A DNA stretch of 49,785 nt from Paracoccus gahaiensis (GCF_005048225.1 NZ_SUNI01000021.1:1-49785); one strand, 5' to 3'; counted from the stretch's first letter, positions 19,127 to 32,822 are shown. The notes: generated from the sequence alone by a model not told the origin. Numbers and translations: made by a program.

Positions 19127-19155
19127 TTGACCCCGGACCCTGCCGGGTCTAAACC
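19127..19155 (+). promoter_or_regulatory. Candidate nuo operon promoter
   Basis: TTGACC (19127-19132) is followed after 15 bp by TCTAAA (19148-19153), or after 17 bp by TAAACC. GACCC and GGGTC flank the spacer as a short inverted repeat. It lies about 65 bp before the nuoA start. The -10 is ambiguous. Confidence 0.35.
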
Positions 19156-19218
19156 GCAGTCAGCCAACCCGTCGCGGGGCGAGCCATGATCCCGCGACCG
19201 ACAAGGGGATCACCGCCC

Positions 19219-20108
<890 letters not shown>

Positions 20109-20110
20109 CC

Positions 20111-20731
20111 ATGGCGCAGTATCAAGACATCGACGCGATGGACCAGCTGGGCGAGCATATCAAGCTGCGCCGCCCCAACGAGGTCGTGGGCGTCTCGGTC
20201 GCCTTCGGCGAGCTGACCGTGACCGCCACGGCCAGCGGCGTGCTGGACCTGATCGACTTCCTGCGCAGCGACAGCTCGTGCCGCTTCTCGTCGCTGGTGG
20301 ACATCACGGCGGTCGACTATCCGTCGCGCCCGCAGCGCTTCGACGTGGTCTGGCATTTCCTGTCGATGTACCAGAACCACCGCATCCGCGTGAAGGTGGC
20401 CATCCGCGAGGACGAGATGCTGCCGACCCTGACCGGCATCCATCCCTGCGCCAACTGGTTCGAGCGCGAGATCTTCGACATGTTCGGGATCCTGTTCACC
20501 GGGCATCCGGACATGCGGCGCATCCTGACGGATTACGGCTTCTCGGGCCATCCGCTGCGCAAGGACTTCCCGACCACCGGCTATGTCGAGGTCCGCTATG
20601 ACGAGGCCGAGAAGCGGGTGATCTACGAGCCGGTCCGGCTGACGCAGGAATACCGGCAGTTCGATTTCCTGTCCCCGTGGGAGGGCGTGCAATACGCGCT
20701 GCCGGGCGACGAAAAGGGGGCCGCGAAATGA
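20111..20731 (+). CDS. nuoC: NADH-quinone oxidoreductase subunit C
   Basis: The 30-kDa peripheral subunit (Nqo5), 206 aa, which packs against NuoD and supports quinone-site assembly. Family signature: [20 protein letters not shown], followed by [19 protein letters not shown] 20111 sits behind GAGGTGACC, which spans the nuoB stop; a GTG two codons earlier is less likely. The stop overlaps the nuoD ATG as ATGA, indicating coupled translation. It is separate from nuoD, unlike the nuoCD fusion of E. coli. Confidence 0.97.
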   Translation: MAQYQDIDAMDQLGEHIKLRRPNEVVGVSVAFGELTVTATASGVLDLIDFLRSDSSCRFSSLVDITAVDYPSRPQRFDVVWHFLSMYQNHRIRVKVAIREDEMLPTLTGIHPCANWFEREIFDMFGILFTGHPDMRRILTDYGFSGHPLRKDFPTTGYVEVRYDEAEKRVIYEPVRLTQEYRQFDFLSPWEGVQYALPGDEKGAAK

Positions 20732-21969
20732 TGGACGGCGATATCCGGAACAACCAGTACGACGACGGCAGCGAGGATCTGCTGACCGGCGAGCAGCGCA
20801 TCCGCAACTTCAATATCAACTTCGGTCCCCAGCATCCGGCAGCCCATGGCGTGCTGCGTCTGGTGCTGGAGCTGGACGGCGAGATCGTGGAACGCGCCGA
20901 CCCGCATATCGGGCTGCTGCATCGCGGCACCGAGAAGCTGATGGAAAGCCGCACCTATCTGCAGAACCTGCCCTATTTCGACCGGCTGGATTACGTCTCG
21001 CCCATGAACCAGGAACATGCCTGGTGCCTGGCGATCGAGCGGCTGACCGGCACGCCCGTGCCGCGCCGCGCCAGCCTCATCCGGGTGCTGTTCTGCGAGG
21101 TGGGGCGCATCCTGAACCACCTGCTGGGCCTGACCACCGGCGCGCTGGACGTGGGTGCGCTGACCCCGCCGCTCTGGGGCTTCGAGGCGCGCGAGGATCT
21201 GATGATCTTCTATGAACGCGCCTCGGGCGCGCGTCTGCACGCGGCCTATTTCCGGCCCGGCGGCGTCCATCAGGACCTGACCCCGGACCTGCTGGACGAC
21301 ATGGAGGAATGGTGCGGCCGTTTCCCCAAGGTGCTGGACGATCTGGACACGCTGCTGACGGAAAACCGCATCTTCAAGCAGCGGCTGGTCGATATCGGCA
21401 TCGTCAGCGAACAGCAGGCGCTGGACTGGGGCTTTTCGGGCGTGATGGTGCGGGGATCCGGCATGGCCTGGGATCTGCGCCGCAGCCAGCCCTATGAATG
21501 CTATGACGAATTCGACTTCAAGATCCCGGTCGGCACGAATGGCGACTGCTATGACCGCTTTCTCTGCCGGATGCAGGAGATGCGCGAATCGACCAGCATC
21601 ATGCTGCAGGCGATCGCCAAGCTGCGGGCCGAGGGGCCGGGCGAGGTGATGGCGCGCGGCAAGATGACGCCGCCCAAGCGCGCCGACATGAAGCGCGACA
21701 TGGAAAGCCTGATCCATCACTTCAAGCTGTATACCGAGGGCTTCCGCGTTCCGGCGGGCGAAGTCTATGCCGCCGTCGAGGCGCCCAAGGGCGAGTTCGG
21801 CGTCTATCTGGTCAGCGACGGCACCAACAAGCCCTATCGTGCAAAACTCCGCGCGCCGGGCTATCTGCATCTGCAGGCGATGGACTGGATGGCCCGGGGC
21901 CATCTGCTGGCCGACGTGCCCGCGCTGATCGCCACCCAGGATATCGTTTTCGGAGAGGTCGACCGCTGA
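20728..21969 (+). CDS. nuoD: NADH-quinone oxidoreductase subunit D
   Basis: The 49-kDa subunit (Nqo4), 413 aa, which forms the quinone-binding cavity with NuoB. Diagnostic segments are [21 protein letters not shown] near the N-terminus (the His-Pro loop at the quinone headgroup), [31 protein letters not shown] and the C-terminal [25 protein letters not shown] 20728 is followed directly by a second ATG at 20731; either is possible. The stop overlaps nuoE as TGATG. Confidence 0.97.
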   Translation: MMDGDIRNNQYDDGSEDLLTGEQRIRNFNINFGPQHPAAHGVLRLVLELDGEIVERADPHIGLLHRGTEKLMESRTYLQNLPYFDRLDYVSPMNQEHAWCLAIERLTGTPVPRRASLIRVLFCEVGRILNHLLGLTTGALDVGALTPPLWGFEAREDLMIFYERASGARLHAAYFRPGGVHQDLTPDLLDDMEEWCGRFPKVLDDLDTLLTENRIFKQRLVDIGIVSEQQALDWGFSGVMVRGSGMAWDLRRSQPYECYDEFDFKIPVGTNGDCYDRFLCRMQEMRESTSIMLQAIAKLRAEGPGEVMARGKMTPPKRADMKRDMESLIHHFKLYTEGFRVPAGEVYAAVEAPKGEFGVYLVSDGTNKPYRAKLRAPGYLHLQAMDWMARGHLLADVPALIATQDIVFGEVDR

Positions 21970-22880
21970 TGCTGCGCCGCTTGCACCCCGTCCAGCCGGA
22001 CAGCTTTGCCTTCACGCCCGCGAACCTGGACTGGGCGCGGGCGCAGATGACCAAGTATCCCGAGGGTCGCCAGCAATCGGCGATCATCCCGATCCTGTGG
22101 CGCGCGCAGGAGCAGGAGGGCTGGCTGTCCCGTCCCGCCATCGAATATTGTGCCAGCCTGCTGGGCATGGCCTATATCCGGGCGCTGGAGGTGGCGACCT
22201 TCTACTTCATGTTCCAGCTGCAGCCGGTGGGCCGCGTAGCGAACATCCAGATCTGTGGGACGACGACCTGCATGATCTGCGGGGCCGAGGATCTGGTCGC
22301 GGTCTGCAAGCGCAGGATCGCGCCGACCCCGCACACCCTGTCGGCGGATGGCAAATTCAGCTGGGAAGAGGTCGAGTGCCTGGGCGCCTGCGCCAATGCC
22401 CCGATGGCCCAGATCGGCAAGGACTACTACGAGGACCTGACCGCCGAGACCCTGGAATCGCTGATCGACCGTATCTCGGCGGGCGAGGTGCCGGTGCCGG
22501 GCTCGCAGTCGGGGCGCTTCGCCTCGGAGCCCGCGACCGGGCTGACCAGCCTGACGGAGGCCCAGGGCTTCGAGGCGGCGAATGCCAGCGTGGCGCTGGC
22601 CACCGAACTGGGCGAGACGCTGAAGCGCATCGACGGGACCGAGGTGCCGATCCTGACCAAGTGGCGGCGCAATCCGGAGGCTGCCACCGACGACCAGACC
22701 GGCGTCGACACCGCGCCCGAGATCGAGCCGCACCCGTCCGAGGGCGCACCCGCCGACGCGACCGGCGTGACCGAGCAGGAAGCGCAGGCCAGTTCCGCCG
22801 CGCGCCCTGTCTCGAAGCGCGAGCCCGCGAATGTGCGGGCGGACGAGACCGATGCCGTGACGGGCAAGGACGGGGACTGA
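21969..22880 (+). CDS. nuoE: NADH-quinone oxidoreductase subunit E with extended C-terminal tail
   Basis: The 24-kDa subunit (Nqo2) holding [2Fe-2S] cluster N1a beside NuoF. The thioredoxin-like core covers residues 1-172. The four ligands are Cys96, Cys101, Cys137 and Cys141, the same numbers reported for P. denitrificans NQO2. After residue about 175 comes a tail of some 130 residues rich in Ala, Glu, Thr and Pro, without hydrophobic segments. Part of it ([28 protein letters not shown]) looks ordered; the end ([20 protein letters not shown]) looks disordered. Total length is 303 aa, against about 160-240 in most relatives. A 102-base gap follows before the next gene. Confidence 0.96.
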   Translation: MLRRLHPVQPDSFAFTPANLDWARAQMTKYPEGRQQSAIIPILWRAQEQEGWLSRPAIEYCASLLGMAYIRALEVATFYFMFQLQPVGRVANIQICGTTTCMICGAEDLVAVCKRRIAPTPHTLSADGKFSWEEVECLGACANAPMAQIGKDYYEDLTAETLESLIDRISAGEVPVPGSQSGRFASEPATGLTSLTEAQGFEAANASVALATELGETLKRIDGTEVPILTKWRRNPEAATDDQTGVDTAPEIEPHPSEGAPADATGVTEQEAQASSAARPVSKREPANVRADETDAVTGKDGD

Positions 22881-22917
22881 CCGACGACAGGTGGCTGACG
22901 CAGAAGGGATCGCCGCG

Positions 22918-22983
22918 ATGCAGGGTTCATGCAGACCGACCGCAGCAGGCGCCGCGCCGGCCCCGCGCCGTGGGTGTGCGTGA
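22918..22983 (+). other. Possible leader peptide ORF coupled to the DUF5337-like gene
   Basis: ATG at 22918 opens a 21-codon frame (MQGSCRPTAAGAAPAPRRGCA) behind GAAGGGATCG. Its TGA at 22981-22983 overlaps the ATG of the next gene. It may serve only to deliver ribosomes to a gene with no good Shine-Dalgarno of its own. Chance occurrence cannot be excluded. The rest of 22881-22982 shows nothing else. Confidence 0.25.
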
Positions 22984-23192
22984 TGGCCGCGCCGGACCGG
23001 GATGCGAAGCAGATGCGGCTGGTGGCGATCGTGATCGCGGTCGCCATGCTGGGCTGGCTGGCCGTGCAGGCGATCGGGCGGGAATATGGCTGGGCGGCGG
23101 AATGGGCCTATCTGGCCGACCTTGCCGCCATCGGCGCTTTTGTCTGGTCGCTGATCGTGACCTGGCGTATCTGGCGACGCAGGAATGCGTGA
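22983..23192 (+). CDS. Small two-helix membrane protein (DUF5337-like) in the nuo operon
   Basis: The 69-aa product starts MAAPDRDAKQMRLVA and has two hydrophobic helices, about residues 11-28 (RLVAIVIAVAMLGWLAVQAI) and 40-62 (YLADLAAIGAFVWSLIVTWRIW), ending in RRRNA. This matches the small family that Rhodobacteraceae genomes carry between nuoE and nuoF, usually labelled DUF5337; I assign it from memory of size and position. ATG 22983 gives the family length. An upstream ATG at 22929 would add a Pro/Arg-rich, unlikely N-terminus. The function is unknown. Its place suggests a complex I assembly or accessory role, but no data in the sequence prove it. Confidence 0.7.
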   Translation: MAAPDRDAKQMRLVAIVIAVAMLGWLAVQAIGREYGWAAEWAYLADLAAIGAFVWSLIVTWRIWRRRNA

Positions 23193-23213
23193 CGCCGGGA
23201 AGAGAGGATTTGA

Positions 23214-24512
<1,299 letters not shown>

Positions 24513-24613
24513 TCGCAGGGGCGGCATATCACGGGGCCCGCACGGGGTCGTGTCGGGAAAAGCGCCCGGCGGGTGCTTATGTGGGGACACGTCACCCCAT
24601 GAAGGACCGTGCC

Positions 24614-25012
24614 ATGTTTCGCCCCCTGCTGATCGCTGCCGCCCTGATGGCGGCCACCCCCGCCGCCGCGCTGGAGCCCCTGTCGTCCGAGGCCTATGTC
24701 AACGACCGTCTGGTCCAGGCCCGCGTGGCCGATCTGGTGCGGCGCGGCTGCCCCTCGATCGACGCGCGGCTGGTCCGGGCCTTCACCGAGGCACGCGCGC
24801 TCAAGCGCTATGCCCGCGACAAGGGCTATTCCGAGGCCCAGATCGACGATTTTCTTGACAGCCGGGAAGAACGGGCGCGCATTTACGCACAAGCCGACCG
24901 CTACATGGTCGAACGCGGCGTCGTGAATGGCGAGCCGCAGACATTCTGCCGCCTCGGGCGGGACGAAATCGCCCAGCAGACGGTCGCGGGATCGTTGCTG
25001 AGTGCCAGGTAA
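24614..25012 (+). CDS. Small exported protein (DUF5333-like) in the nuo operon
   Basis: The 132-aa product has a clear signal peptide ([19 protein letters not shown], cleavage before or near LEPLSSE). The mature domain of about 112 residues is helical and charged ([31 protein letters not shown]) and holds two cysteines, one in RRGCPSID and one in QTFCRLGRD, which could form a disulfide in the periplasm. It resembles the Rhodobacteraceae family labelled DUF5333, which sits beside nuoG. I chose ATG 24614 because AAGGA lies eight bases upstream; ATG 24599 lies before that site. The function is unknown; note that it is exported while the neighbouring nuoF and nuoG products are cytoplasmic-side subunits. 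Confidence 0.75.
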   Translation: MFRPLLIAAALMAATPAAALEPLSSEAYVNDRLVQARVADLVRRGCPSIDARLVRAFTEARALKRYARDKGYSEAQIDDFLDSREERARIYAQADRYMVERGVVNGEPQTFCRLGRDEIAQQTVAGSLLSAR

Positions 25013-25022
25013 GGAAGACATC

Positions 25023-27035
25023 ATGGCCGAACTGCGGACAATCAAGATCGACGGGACCGAGATCGCGGTCGATCCCAACCTGACGCTCATCCAGGCCTGC
25101 GAGCAGGCCGGGATCGAGATTCCGCGCTTTTGCTATCACGAACGGCTGTCCATCGCAGGCAACTGCCGGATGTGCCTGGTCGAGGTCGTGGGCGGCCCGC
25201 CCAAGCCCGCCGCCTCCTGCGCGATGCAGGTCAAGGACCTGCGCCCCGGCCCCGAGGGCGCGCCTTCGGAAATCCGTACCAACAGCCCGATGGTCAAGAA
25301 GGCCCGCGAGGGCGTGATGGAGTTCCTGCTGATCAACCATCCGCTGGACTGCCCGATCTGCGATCAGGGCGGCGAATGCGACCTGCAGGATCAGGCGATG
25401 GCCTATGGCGTCGATTTCAGCCGCTATCGCGAACCCAAGCGGGCGTCCGAGGAACTGAACCTGGGTCCGCTGGTCGAGACCCACATGACCCGCTGCATCA
25501 GTTGCACCCGCTGCGTGCGCTTCACCAGCGAGGTCGCGGGCATCAGCCAGATGGGCCAGACCGGACGCGGCGAGGACAGCGAGATCACCAGCTATCTGAA
25601 CGAGACGCTGGCCTCGAACCTGCAGGGCAACATCATCGACCTCTGCCCGGTGGGCGCGCTGGTCAGCAAACCCTATGCCTTCACGGCGCGCCCGTGGGAG
25701 CTGTCCAAGACCGAGACGATCGACGTGATGGATGCGTTGGGCAGCGCGATCCGCGTGGACACCAAGGGGCGCGAAGTGATGCGCATCCTGCCGCGCAACC
25801 ATGACGGCGTGAACGAGGAATGGATCAGCGACAAGACCCGCTTCGTCTGGGACGGCTTGCGCCGCCAGCGGCTGGACCAGCCCTATCTGCGCGAGAACGG
25901 CCGCCTGCGCCCGGCCACCTGGCCCGAGGCCCTGGCGGCGGCGGCCCATGCGATGACCGGCAAGAAGGTCGCCGGGCTGGTGGGCGATCTGGCCCCGGTC
26001 GAGGCGGCCTTCAGCCTCAAGACCCTGATCGAGGGTCTGGGCGGATCGGTCGAATGCCGCACCGATGGGGCCAAGCTGCCCGAGGGCAACCGCGGCGCCT
26101 ATCTGGGCACCGCGACCATCGCCGATATCGACACGGCCTCGCGCATCATCCTGATCGGGACCAATCCGCGCGACGAGGCGCCGGTGCTGAATGCCCGCAT
26201 CCGCCGGGCCTGGACGCAAGGCGCGCAGGTGTCGCTGATCGGCCCCGCGGTGGACCTGACCTTCGATTATGATCATCTGGGCACGGATCGCGCAGCGCTG
26301 GCCACGCTTCTGGGCGGCATCGAGGCCGACGAGGCGCGGGGGCTGGTCATCATCGGGCAGGGCGCGCTGCGCGAGGCCGATGGCGCGGCGGTGCTGGGCC
26401 ATGCGATGGCGCTGGCCGAGGCCGGGAATTGCGGGCTTCTGGTCCTGCATGCCGCGGCCGGGCGCGTGGGCGCGATGGACGTGGGCGCAGTGACGCGCGG
26501 CGGCTTGCCGGCGGCCATCGAGGGAGCGCAGGTCATCTACAATCTGGGCGCCGACGAGGTGGACATCGCCGCCGGCCCCATCGTGATCTATCAGGGCAGC
26601 CACGGCGATCGCGGCGCGCACCGGGCCGACATCATCCTGCCCGCCGCCTGCTATACCGAGGAGATGGGCCTCTTCGTGAACACCGAAGGCCGGCCTCAGC
26701 TGGCGCTGCGCGCGAACTTTGCGCCCGGCGAGGCCAAGGAGAACTGGGCCATCCTGCGCGCGCTGTCGGGCGAGCTGGGCCGGACCCTGCCGTGGGACAG
26801 CATCGCGCAGCTGCGCCGCAAGCTGGTCGAGGCGGTGCCGCATCTGGGCCGGCTGGACCAGATCGTCGAGAACGACTGGCAGCCCCTGCCCAAGGGCGAT
26901 CTGGGCCGCGCCAGCTTCGTGACCCCGGTGAAGGATTTCTATCTGACCAACCCGATCGCCCGCTCGTCGCCTTTGATGGGTGAATTGTCCCGGATGGCTG
27001 CGGCGCGTCAGGCGCCCGCCCTGGCTGCGGAGTAA
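25023..27035 (+). CDS. nuoG: NADH-quinone oxidoreductase subunit G
   Basis: The 75-kDa subunit (Nqo3), 670 aa, the electron wire of the peripheral arm. N-terminal [2Fe-2S] ferredoxin domain: [19 protein letters not shown] and the following SCAM. His-ligated [4Fe-4S]: [18 protein letters not shown]. Further [4Fe-4S]: [10 protein letters not shown] with DLCPVGAL. The C-terminal two-thirds is the degenerate molybdopterin-oxidoreductase fold. The extra cluster N7 motif found in E. coli (CxxCxxxC near residue 230) is not seen, as expected for the alphaproteobacterial form. ATG 25023 follows AAGGAAG; an ATG at 25002 overlaps the preceding gene. Confidence 0.97.
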   Translation: MAELRTIKIDGTEIAVDPNLTLIQACEQAGIEIPRFCYHERLSIAGNCRMCLVEVVGGPPKPAASCAMQVKDLRPGPEGAPSEIRTNSPMVKKAREGVMEFLLINHPLDCPICDQGGECDLQDQAMAYGVDFSRYREPKRASEELNLGPLVETHMTRCISCTRCVRFTSEVAGISQMGQTGRGEDSEITSYLNETLASNLQGNIIDLCPVGALVSKPYAFTARPWELSKTETIDVMDALGSAIRVDTKGREVMRILPRNHDGVNEEWISDKTRFVWDGLRRQRLDQPYLRENGRLRPATWPEALAAAAHAMTGKKVAGLVGDLAPVEAAFSLKTLIEGLGGSVECRTDGAKLPEGNRGAYLGTATIADIDTASRIILIGTNPRDEAPVLNARIRRAWTQGAQVSLIGPAVDLTFDYDHLGTDRAALATLLGGIEADEARGLVIIGQGALREADGAAVLGHAMALAEAGNCGLLVLHAAAGRVGAMDVGAVTRGGLPAAIEGAQVIYNLGADEVDIAAGPIVIYQGSHGDRGAHRADIILPAACYTEEMGLFVNTEGRPQLALRANFAPGEAKENWAILRALSGELGRTLPWDSIAQLRRKLVEAVPHLGRLDQIVENDWQPLPKGDLGRASFVTPVKDFYLTNPIARSSPLMGELSRMAAARQAPALAAE

Positions 27036-27040
27036 GCCCG

Positions 27041-27790
27041 ATGCGCAACCCGACCCGTCTGTCCTCCGCGGCCCTTCTGGGCGCCGTGCTGGCCCTGTCC
27101 GGCTGTTTCACCGGCAGCCCCTCGGGCGAGACCCGCCCGACAGCTGCGCCTGCCGCGCGGATCCCGGACACGGCGGGCCTGGGCGGTCTGGGGCGGGCCC
27201 GGATCTCGACCCAATCGGCCGAGATCCTGATCCTTGAAGAGGACGGATCGGTCACCACGATGGATCTGGACAGCCCCGGCGGGCGCGACGCCTTCGAGGT
27301 CAGCGAGGCCGATCTGGCCGCGCTGAATGCCAATCTGGACATGGATTTCGGCGGGCTGGTCGCCCCGAACCTGCCGCGCCGCAAGACCGCGCAGGAAGAA
27401 GCGCTGGAGGCCTTCGCGGCCCGGACCCAGCCCGCGCTGCCCATGCTGCCCGAGGGCGTCGAGATCGACCCCGAGATCTTCCTGGCGGTCAAGGTCGATG
27501 CGCTGAACCGGGGCGCCGGGGCCGATCTGGTCGAGGTGACGGCCAATCTGCGGCAAGGGGTGGACGCGGATATCGCGTTTTCGTATGCCACCTGCGCATT
27601 GGCTGGTTGGGCCAGGGACAACGGCAACCCCTATGGTCGGCATATCCGGACGCTGCAGGCCGAGCGGAACGGCAAGCTGCTGATCGGGTCGGCCTTCCTT
27701 CTGTCGGACGACAAGCCGATGGGATTGCGGGTGATGGAAACGGAAGAGACCTTGCGCGAATGCAGGGCACGCGGCATTCCCGCGGCGTAG
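27041..27790 (+). CDS. Putative lipoprotein of unknown function within the nuo operon
   Basis: The 249-aa product has a lipobox LALSGC with the modified Cys22, so it should be lipidated and face the periplasm. After a short Pro/Ala linker comes a domain beginning ARISTQSAEILILEEDGSVTTMDLDSP and ending with a conserved-looking region YATCALAGWARDNGNPYGRHIRTLQ and LRVMETEETLRECRARGIP. Two further cysteines (ATC and REC) may pair. I do not recognise the fold. It starts five bases after the nuoG stop and ends 18 bases before nuoH, so it is tightly embedded. P. denitrificans has an unidentified reading frame in a similar place; whether it is homologous needs alignment. Confidence 0.75.
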   Translation: MRNPTRLSSAALLGAVLALSGCFTGSPSGETRPTAAPAARIPDTAGLGGLGRARISTQSAEILILEEDGSVTTMDLDSPGGRDAFEVSEADLAALNANLDMDFGGLVAPNLPRRKTAQEEALEAFAARTQPALPMLPEGVEIDPEIFLAVKVDALNRGAGADLVEVTANLRQGVDADIAFSYATCALAGWARDNGNPYGRHIRTLQAERNGKLLIGSAFLLSDDKPMGLRVMETEETLRECRARGIPAA

Positions 27791-27808
27791 GGCAAAGGGA
27801 CGGGCATC

Positions 27809-28840
27809 ATGGCTGAATTCTGGGCATCCTCCCTGGGGATCGCGATCATCCTTCTGGCGCAGGGGCTGGCGATCATCGTCTTCGTCATGCTGTCGCTGGT
27901 CTACATGGTCTATGGCGACCGCAAGGTCTGGGCGGCGGTGCAGATGCGCCGCGGCCCCAACGTGGTCGGGCCCTGGGGCATCCTGCAGACCTTCGCCGAT
28001 GCCCTGAAATTCGTCGTCAAGGAGGTCGTGATCCCGGCCGGGGCCGACAAGTTCGTCTTCTTCCTGGCGCCCTTTTTGTCGATGACGCTGGCGCTGCTGG
28101 CCTTCGTGGCGATTCCCTTTGCCCCGGGCTGGGTGATGGCCGACATCAACGTGGGCATCCTGTTCATCTTCGCCGTCTCGTCCCTCGAGGTCTATGGCGT
28201 GATTATGGGGGGCTGGGCGTCCAACTCGAAATTCCCGTTCCTGGGCTCGCTGCGCTCGGCCGCGCAGATGATCAGCTATGAGGTCAGCCTGGGGCTGATC
28301 ATCATCGGCATCGTGATCTCGGCCGGGTCGATGAACCTGACCGCCATCGTCGAGGCGCAGCGCGGCGCGGGGCTGCTGTCCTGGTTCTGGCTGGCGCATT
28401 TCCCGATGCTGGTGCTGTTCTTCATCTCGGCTTTGGCCGAGACGAACCGCGCGCCCTTCGACCTGCCGGAGGCGGAATCCGAACTGGTCGCGGGCTTCAT
28501 GACCGAATATTCCTCGACCCCTTACCTTCTGTTCATGGCGGGCGAATACATTGCCATGTGGCTGATGTGCGCGCTGATCAGCCTGCTGTTCTTCGGCGGC
28601 TGGCTGTCGCCCATCCCGGGCCTGCCGGACGGGGCGATCTGGATGTTCCTCAAGATGGTGCTGTGGTTCTTCATGTTCGCCATGGTGAAGGCGATCGTGC
28701 CGCGCTATCGCTACGACCAGCTGATGCGGATCGGGTGGAAGGTCTTCCTGCCGCTGTCCCTGGGCTGGGTCGTGCTGGTGGCCTTCCTTGCGAAATTCGA
28801 AGTCTTCGGGACCTTCTGGGCCCGTTGGGCAGGAGTGTAA
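27809..28840 (+). CDS. nuoH: NADH-quinone oxidoreductase subunit H
   Basis: The membrane subunit (Nqo8), 343 aa, that joins the peripheral arm to the membrane arm and forms the entrance of the quinone tunnel. About eight hydrophobic helices are visible. Family motifs are [23 protein letters not shown] in the first loop and [21 protein letters not shown] in the acidic loop, the latter with the key glutamates. GAAGTC-rich loops near the C-terminus are ordinary. The gene runs directly into nuoI with three bases between. Confidence 0.97.
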   Translation: MAEFWASSLGIAIILLAQGLAIIVFVMLSLVYMVYGDRKVWAAVQMRRGPNVVGPWGILQTFADALKFVVKEVVIPAGADKFVFFLAPFLSMTLALLAFVAIPFAPGWVMADINVGILFIFAVSSLEVYGVIMGGWASNSKFPFLGSLRSAAQMISYEVSLGLIIIGIVISAGSMNLTAIVEAQRGAGLLSWFWLAHFPMLVLFFISALAETNRAPFDLPEAESELVAGFMTEYSSTPYLLFMAGEYIAMWLMCALISLLFFGGWLSPIPGLPDGAIWMFLKMVLWFFMFAMVKAIVPRYRYDQLMRIGWKVFLPLSLGWVVLVAFLAKFEVFGTFWARWAGV

Positions 28841-29741
<901 letters not shown>

Positions 29742-29745
<4 letters not shown>

Positions 29746-30344
29746 TGACCTTCGCCTTCTACCTCTTCGCCATCTCGGTCTGCACGGCGGGCTTCATGGT
29801 GGTGCTGTCGCGCAACCCGGTCCATTCGGTGCTGTGGCTGATCCTGGCCTTCCTTTCGGGGGCCGGGCTTTTCGTGCTGCTGGGCGCGGAATTCGTGGCC
29901 ATGCTGCTGATCATCGTCTATGTGGGCGCGGTCGCGGTGCTGTTCCTGTTCGTGGTCATGATGCTGGATGTCGATTTCGGCAATCTCAAGGGCGAGTTCG
30001 CGCGCTACCTGCCGCTGGCGGGGCTGATCGCGGTGGTGCTGCTGGCGCAGCTGGCCATCGCCTTCGGAGCCTGGGAGAGCAGCGAGCAGTCGATCGCCCT
30101 GCGCTCGGTTCCCATCGTTGCCCAGGAGGTGAACACCAGCGCCATCGGGCTGGTGCTCTATGACCGCTACATCCTGCCGTTCCAGTTCGCGGGGCTGATC
30201 CTGCTGGTCGCGATGATCGGGGCGATCACCCTGACCATGCGCCACCGCAAGGACGTCAAGCGTCAGGACGTGATCGCGCAGATGCATCGCGACCCGGCCA
30301 AGGCCATGCAGCTGCGCGACGTCAAGCCGGGGCAGGGGCTGTAA
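29742..30344 (+). CDS. nuoJ: NADH-quinone oxidoreductase subunit J
   Basis: A membrane subunit (Nqo10), 200 aa, with five hydrophobic helices. The conserved third helix [25 protein letters not shown] includes the pi-bulge segment linked to proton-path coupling. ATG 29742 overlaps the previous stop (ATGATG gives a second choice at 29745). The polar C-terminal tail [20 protein letters not shown] is typical of alphaproteobacteria. A 60-base gap with a small CGGGT/ACCCG stem separates it from nuoK. Confidence 0.96.
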
Positions 30345-30710
<366 letters not shown>

Positions 30711-30714
30711 GGCC

Positions 30715-32820
30715 ATGCTGCAATTCATCCTGTTCGCGCCCCTGCTGGGCGCGCTGATCGCGGGCTTCGGCTGGCGGATCATCGGCGAACGCGGCGCCCA
30801 GGTGCTGACCACCGCCATCCTCTTCGCCGCCGCCGCCCTGTCCTGGGTGGTGTTCCTGACCTTCGACGGGCAGCTGCTGCAGGTGCCGGTGCTGGACTGG
30901 ATCGTCTCGGGCGATTTCACCAGCGAATGGGCGATCCGGCTGGACCGGCTGACGGCGATCATGCTGATCGTGATCAACTCGGTCTCGGCGCTCGTGCATC
31001 TCTACAGCTTCGGCTACATGGCGCATGACGAGAATTTCGGCGATGACGAGCCCTATCGCGCCCGGTTCTTCGCCTATCTGTCCTTCTTCACCTTCTCGAT
31101 GCTGATGCTGGTGACGGCCGACAACCTGCTGCAGATGTTCTTCGGATGGGAGGGCGTGGGCGTCGCCTCCTATCTGCTGATCGGCTTCTACTTCAAGAAG
31201 CAGTCGGCGGGGGCAGCCGCCATGAAGGCCTTCATCGTCAACCGGGTCGGCGATTTTGGCTTCCTCTTGGGCATCTTCGGGCTGTGGTGGATGACCGGCA
31301 CGATCCAGTTCGACGAGCTGTGGGCGCAGGTCCCGATGCTGGCCGAGACGCAGATGACCTTCCTGTGGCGCGACTGGAACGCGGCCAACGTGCTGGCGAT
31401 CCTGCTGTTCATCGGCGCGATGGGCAAGTCGGCGCAGCTGTTCCTGCACACCTGGCTGCCCGACGCGATGGAGGGGCCGACGCCCGTCTCCGCGCTGATC
31501 CACGCGGCGACCATGGTCACGGCGGGCGTCTTCCTGGTCTGCCGCATGTCGCCCTTGTACGAATTCGCCCCCGAGGCGAAGATGTTCATCGTCTATGTCG
31601 GCGCCACGACCGCCTTCTTCGCCGCCACCGTGGGCCTGGTGCAGAACGACATCAAGCGTGTGATCGCCTATTCGACCTGCTCGCAGCTGGGCTACATGTT
31701 CGTGGCGGCGGGCGTGGGCGTCTATTCGGTCGCCATGTTCCACCTGCTGACCCATGCCTTCTTCAAGGCGATGCTGTTCCTGGGCGCCGGATCGGTGATC
31801 CACGCGATGCACCACGAACAGGACATGCGCAATTACGGCGGCTTGCGGAAGAAGATCCCGCTGACCTTCTGGGCGATGATGATCGGCACCATGGCCATCA
31901 CCGGCGTCGGCATCCCGCTGACCCATATCGGCTTCGCGGGCTTCCTGTCCAAGGATGCGGTCATCGAAAGCGCCTTCGTGGGCAGCAGCTATGCCTTCTG
32001 GATGCTGGTGATCTCGGCGCTGATGACCAGCTTCTACAGCTGGCGGCTGATGTTCCTGACCTTCTTCGGCACACCGCGCGGCGATCATCATGCGCATGAC
32101 CACGCCCATGAAAGCCCGCGCGTGATGACGGCGCCGCTGATCGTGCTGGCCTTCGGCTCGATCTTCGCGGGCATGATCTGGTACAACAGCTTCTTCGAGG
32201 AAGAGGGCGTGCAGGGCTTCTTCGGCCTGCCCGTGGCCGAGGCCGAGCATGCCGCCGCCGAAGGTACCGACCCTGCCCTCATCGACCCCCCCGCCGACGA
32301 GGCGCCCGCGGATGCGGGCCACGCCGCCGCCGATGCCACGGACGGCATCCGGACCGAGGGCGTGGTCGTGGGGCAGGGGGCGATCTACATGCATCCCGAC
32401 AACCACGTGATGCATGACGCGCATTACGTGCCTGCTTGGGTCAAGGTCTCGCCCTTCGTGGCGATGCTGATCGGGCTGGGGCTGGCTTGGCTGATGTATA
32501 TCCGCCGCCCCGAGCTGCCCGGCCAGCTGGCCGCGCAGCAGCGTGGGCTGTACCAGTTCCTGCTGAACAAGTGGTATTTCGACCAGGCCTATGACGCGAT
32601 CTTCGTGCGCCCGGCCCGCTGGATGGGCCGCAAGCTGTGGACGGGCGGTGACGGAGCCGTTATCGACGGCGCCATCAACGGGCTGGCCCTGGGAATCATC
32701 CCGCGCCTGACCCGCTTCGCCGGACGGGTGCAGTCGGGCTATCTGTTCCACTATGCCTTCGCCATGGTGCTGGGGATCGTGGGCTTGCTGATCTGGGTGA
32801 TGATGCGGGGCACGTACTGA
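30715..32820 (+). CDS. nuoL: NADH-quinone oxidoreductase subunit L
   Basis: The distal antiporter-like subunit (Nqo12), 701 aa, with the long lateral helix at its C-terminus. Motifs include [21 protein letters not shown] (TM5 glutamate), [30 protein letters not shown] (TM7 lysine region) and [14 protein letters not shown]. Between the antiporter core and the lateral helix there is a His-rich stretch ([14 protein letters not shown], near residue 456) and an Ala/Asp/Glu-rich stretch (about residues 510-550). These lie in loops and are more variable than the rest. Confidence 0.97.
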   Translation: MLQFILFAPLLGALIAGFGWRIIGERGAQVLTTAILFAAAALSWVVFLTFDGQLLQVPVLDWIVSGDFTSEWAIRLDRLTAIMLIVINSVSALVHLYSFGYMAHDENFGDDEPYRARFFAYLSFFTFSMLMLVTADNLLQMFFGWEGVGVASYLLIGFYFKKQSAGAAAMKAFIVNRVGDFGFLLGIFGLWWMTGTIQFDELWAQVPMLAETQMTFLWRDWNAANVLAILLFIGAMGKSAQLFLHTWLPDAMEGPTPVSALIHAATMVTAGVFLVCRMSPLYEFAPEAKMFIVYVGATTAFFAATVGLVQNDIKRVIAYSTCSQLGYMFVAAGVGVYSVAMFHLLTHAFFKAMLFLGAGSVIHAMHHEQDMRNYGGLRKKIPLTFWAMMIGTMAITGVGIPLTHIGFAGFLSKDAVIESAFVGSSYAFWMLVISALMTSFYSWRLMFLTFFGTPRGDHHAHDHAHESPRVMTAPLIVLAFGSIFAGMIWYNSFFEEEGVQGFFGLPVAEAEHAAAEGTDPALIDPPADEAPADAGHAAADATDGIRTEGVVVGQGAIYMHPDNHVMHDAHYVPAWVKVSPFVAMLIGLGLAWLMYIRRPELPGQLAAQQRGLYQFLLNKWYFDQAYDAIFVRPARWMGRKLWTGGDGAVIDGAINGLALGIIPRLTRFAGRVQSGYLFHYAFAMVLGIVGLLIWVMMRGTY

Positions 32821-32822
32821 TC

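Noticed and set aside
21969..22880. nuoE tail as a fused second gene or frameshift product
   Set aside because: The frame is continuous and the tail contains no start with a ribosome-binding site. Rhodobacteral NuoE proteins already have C-terminal extensions.
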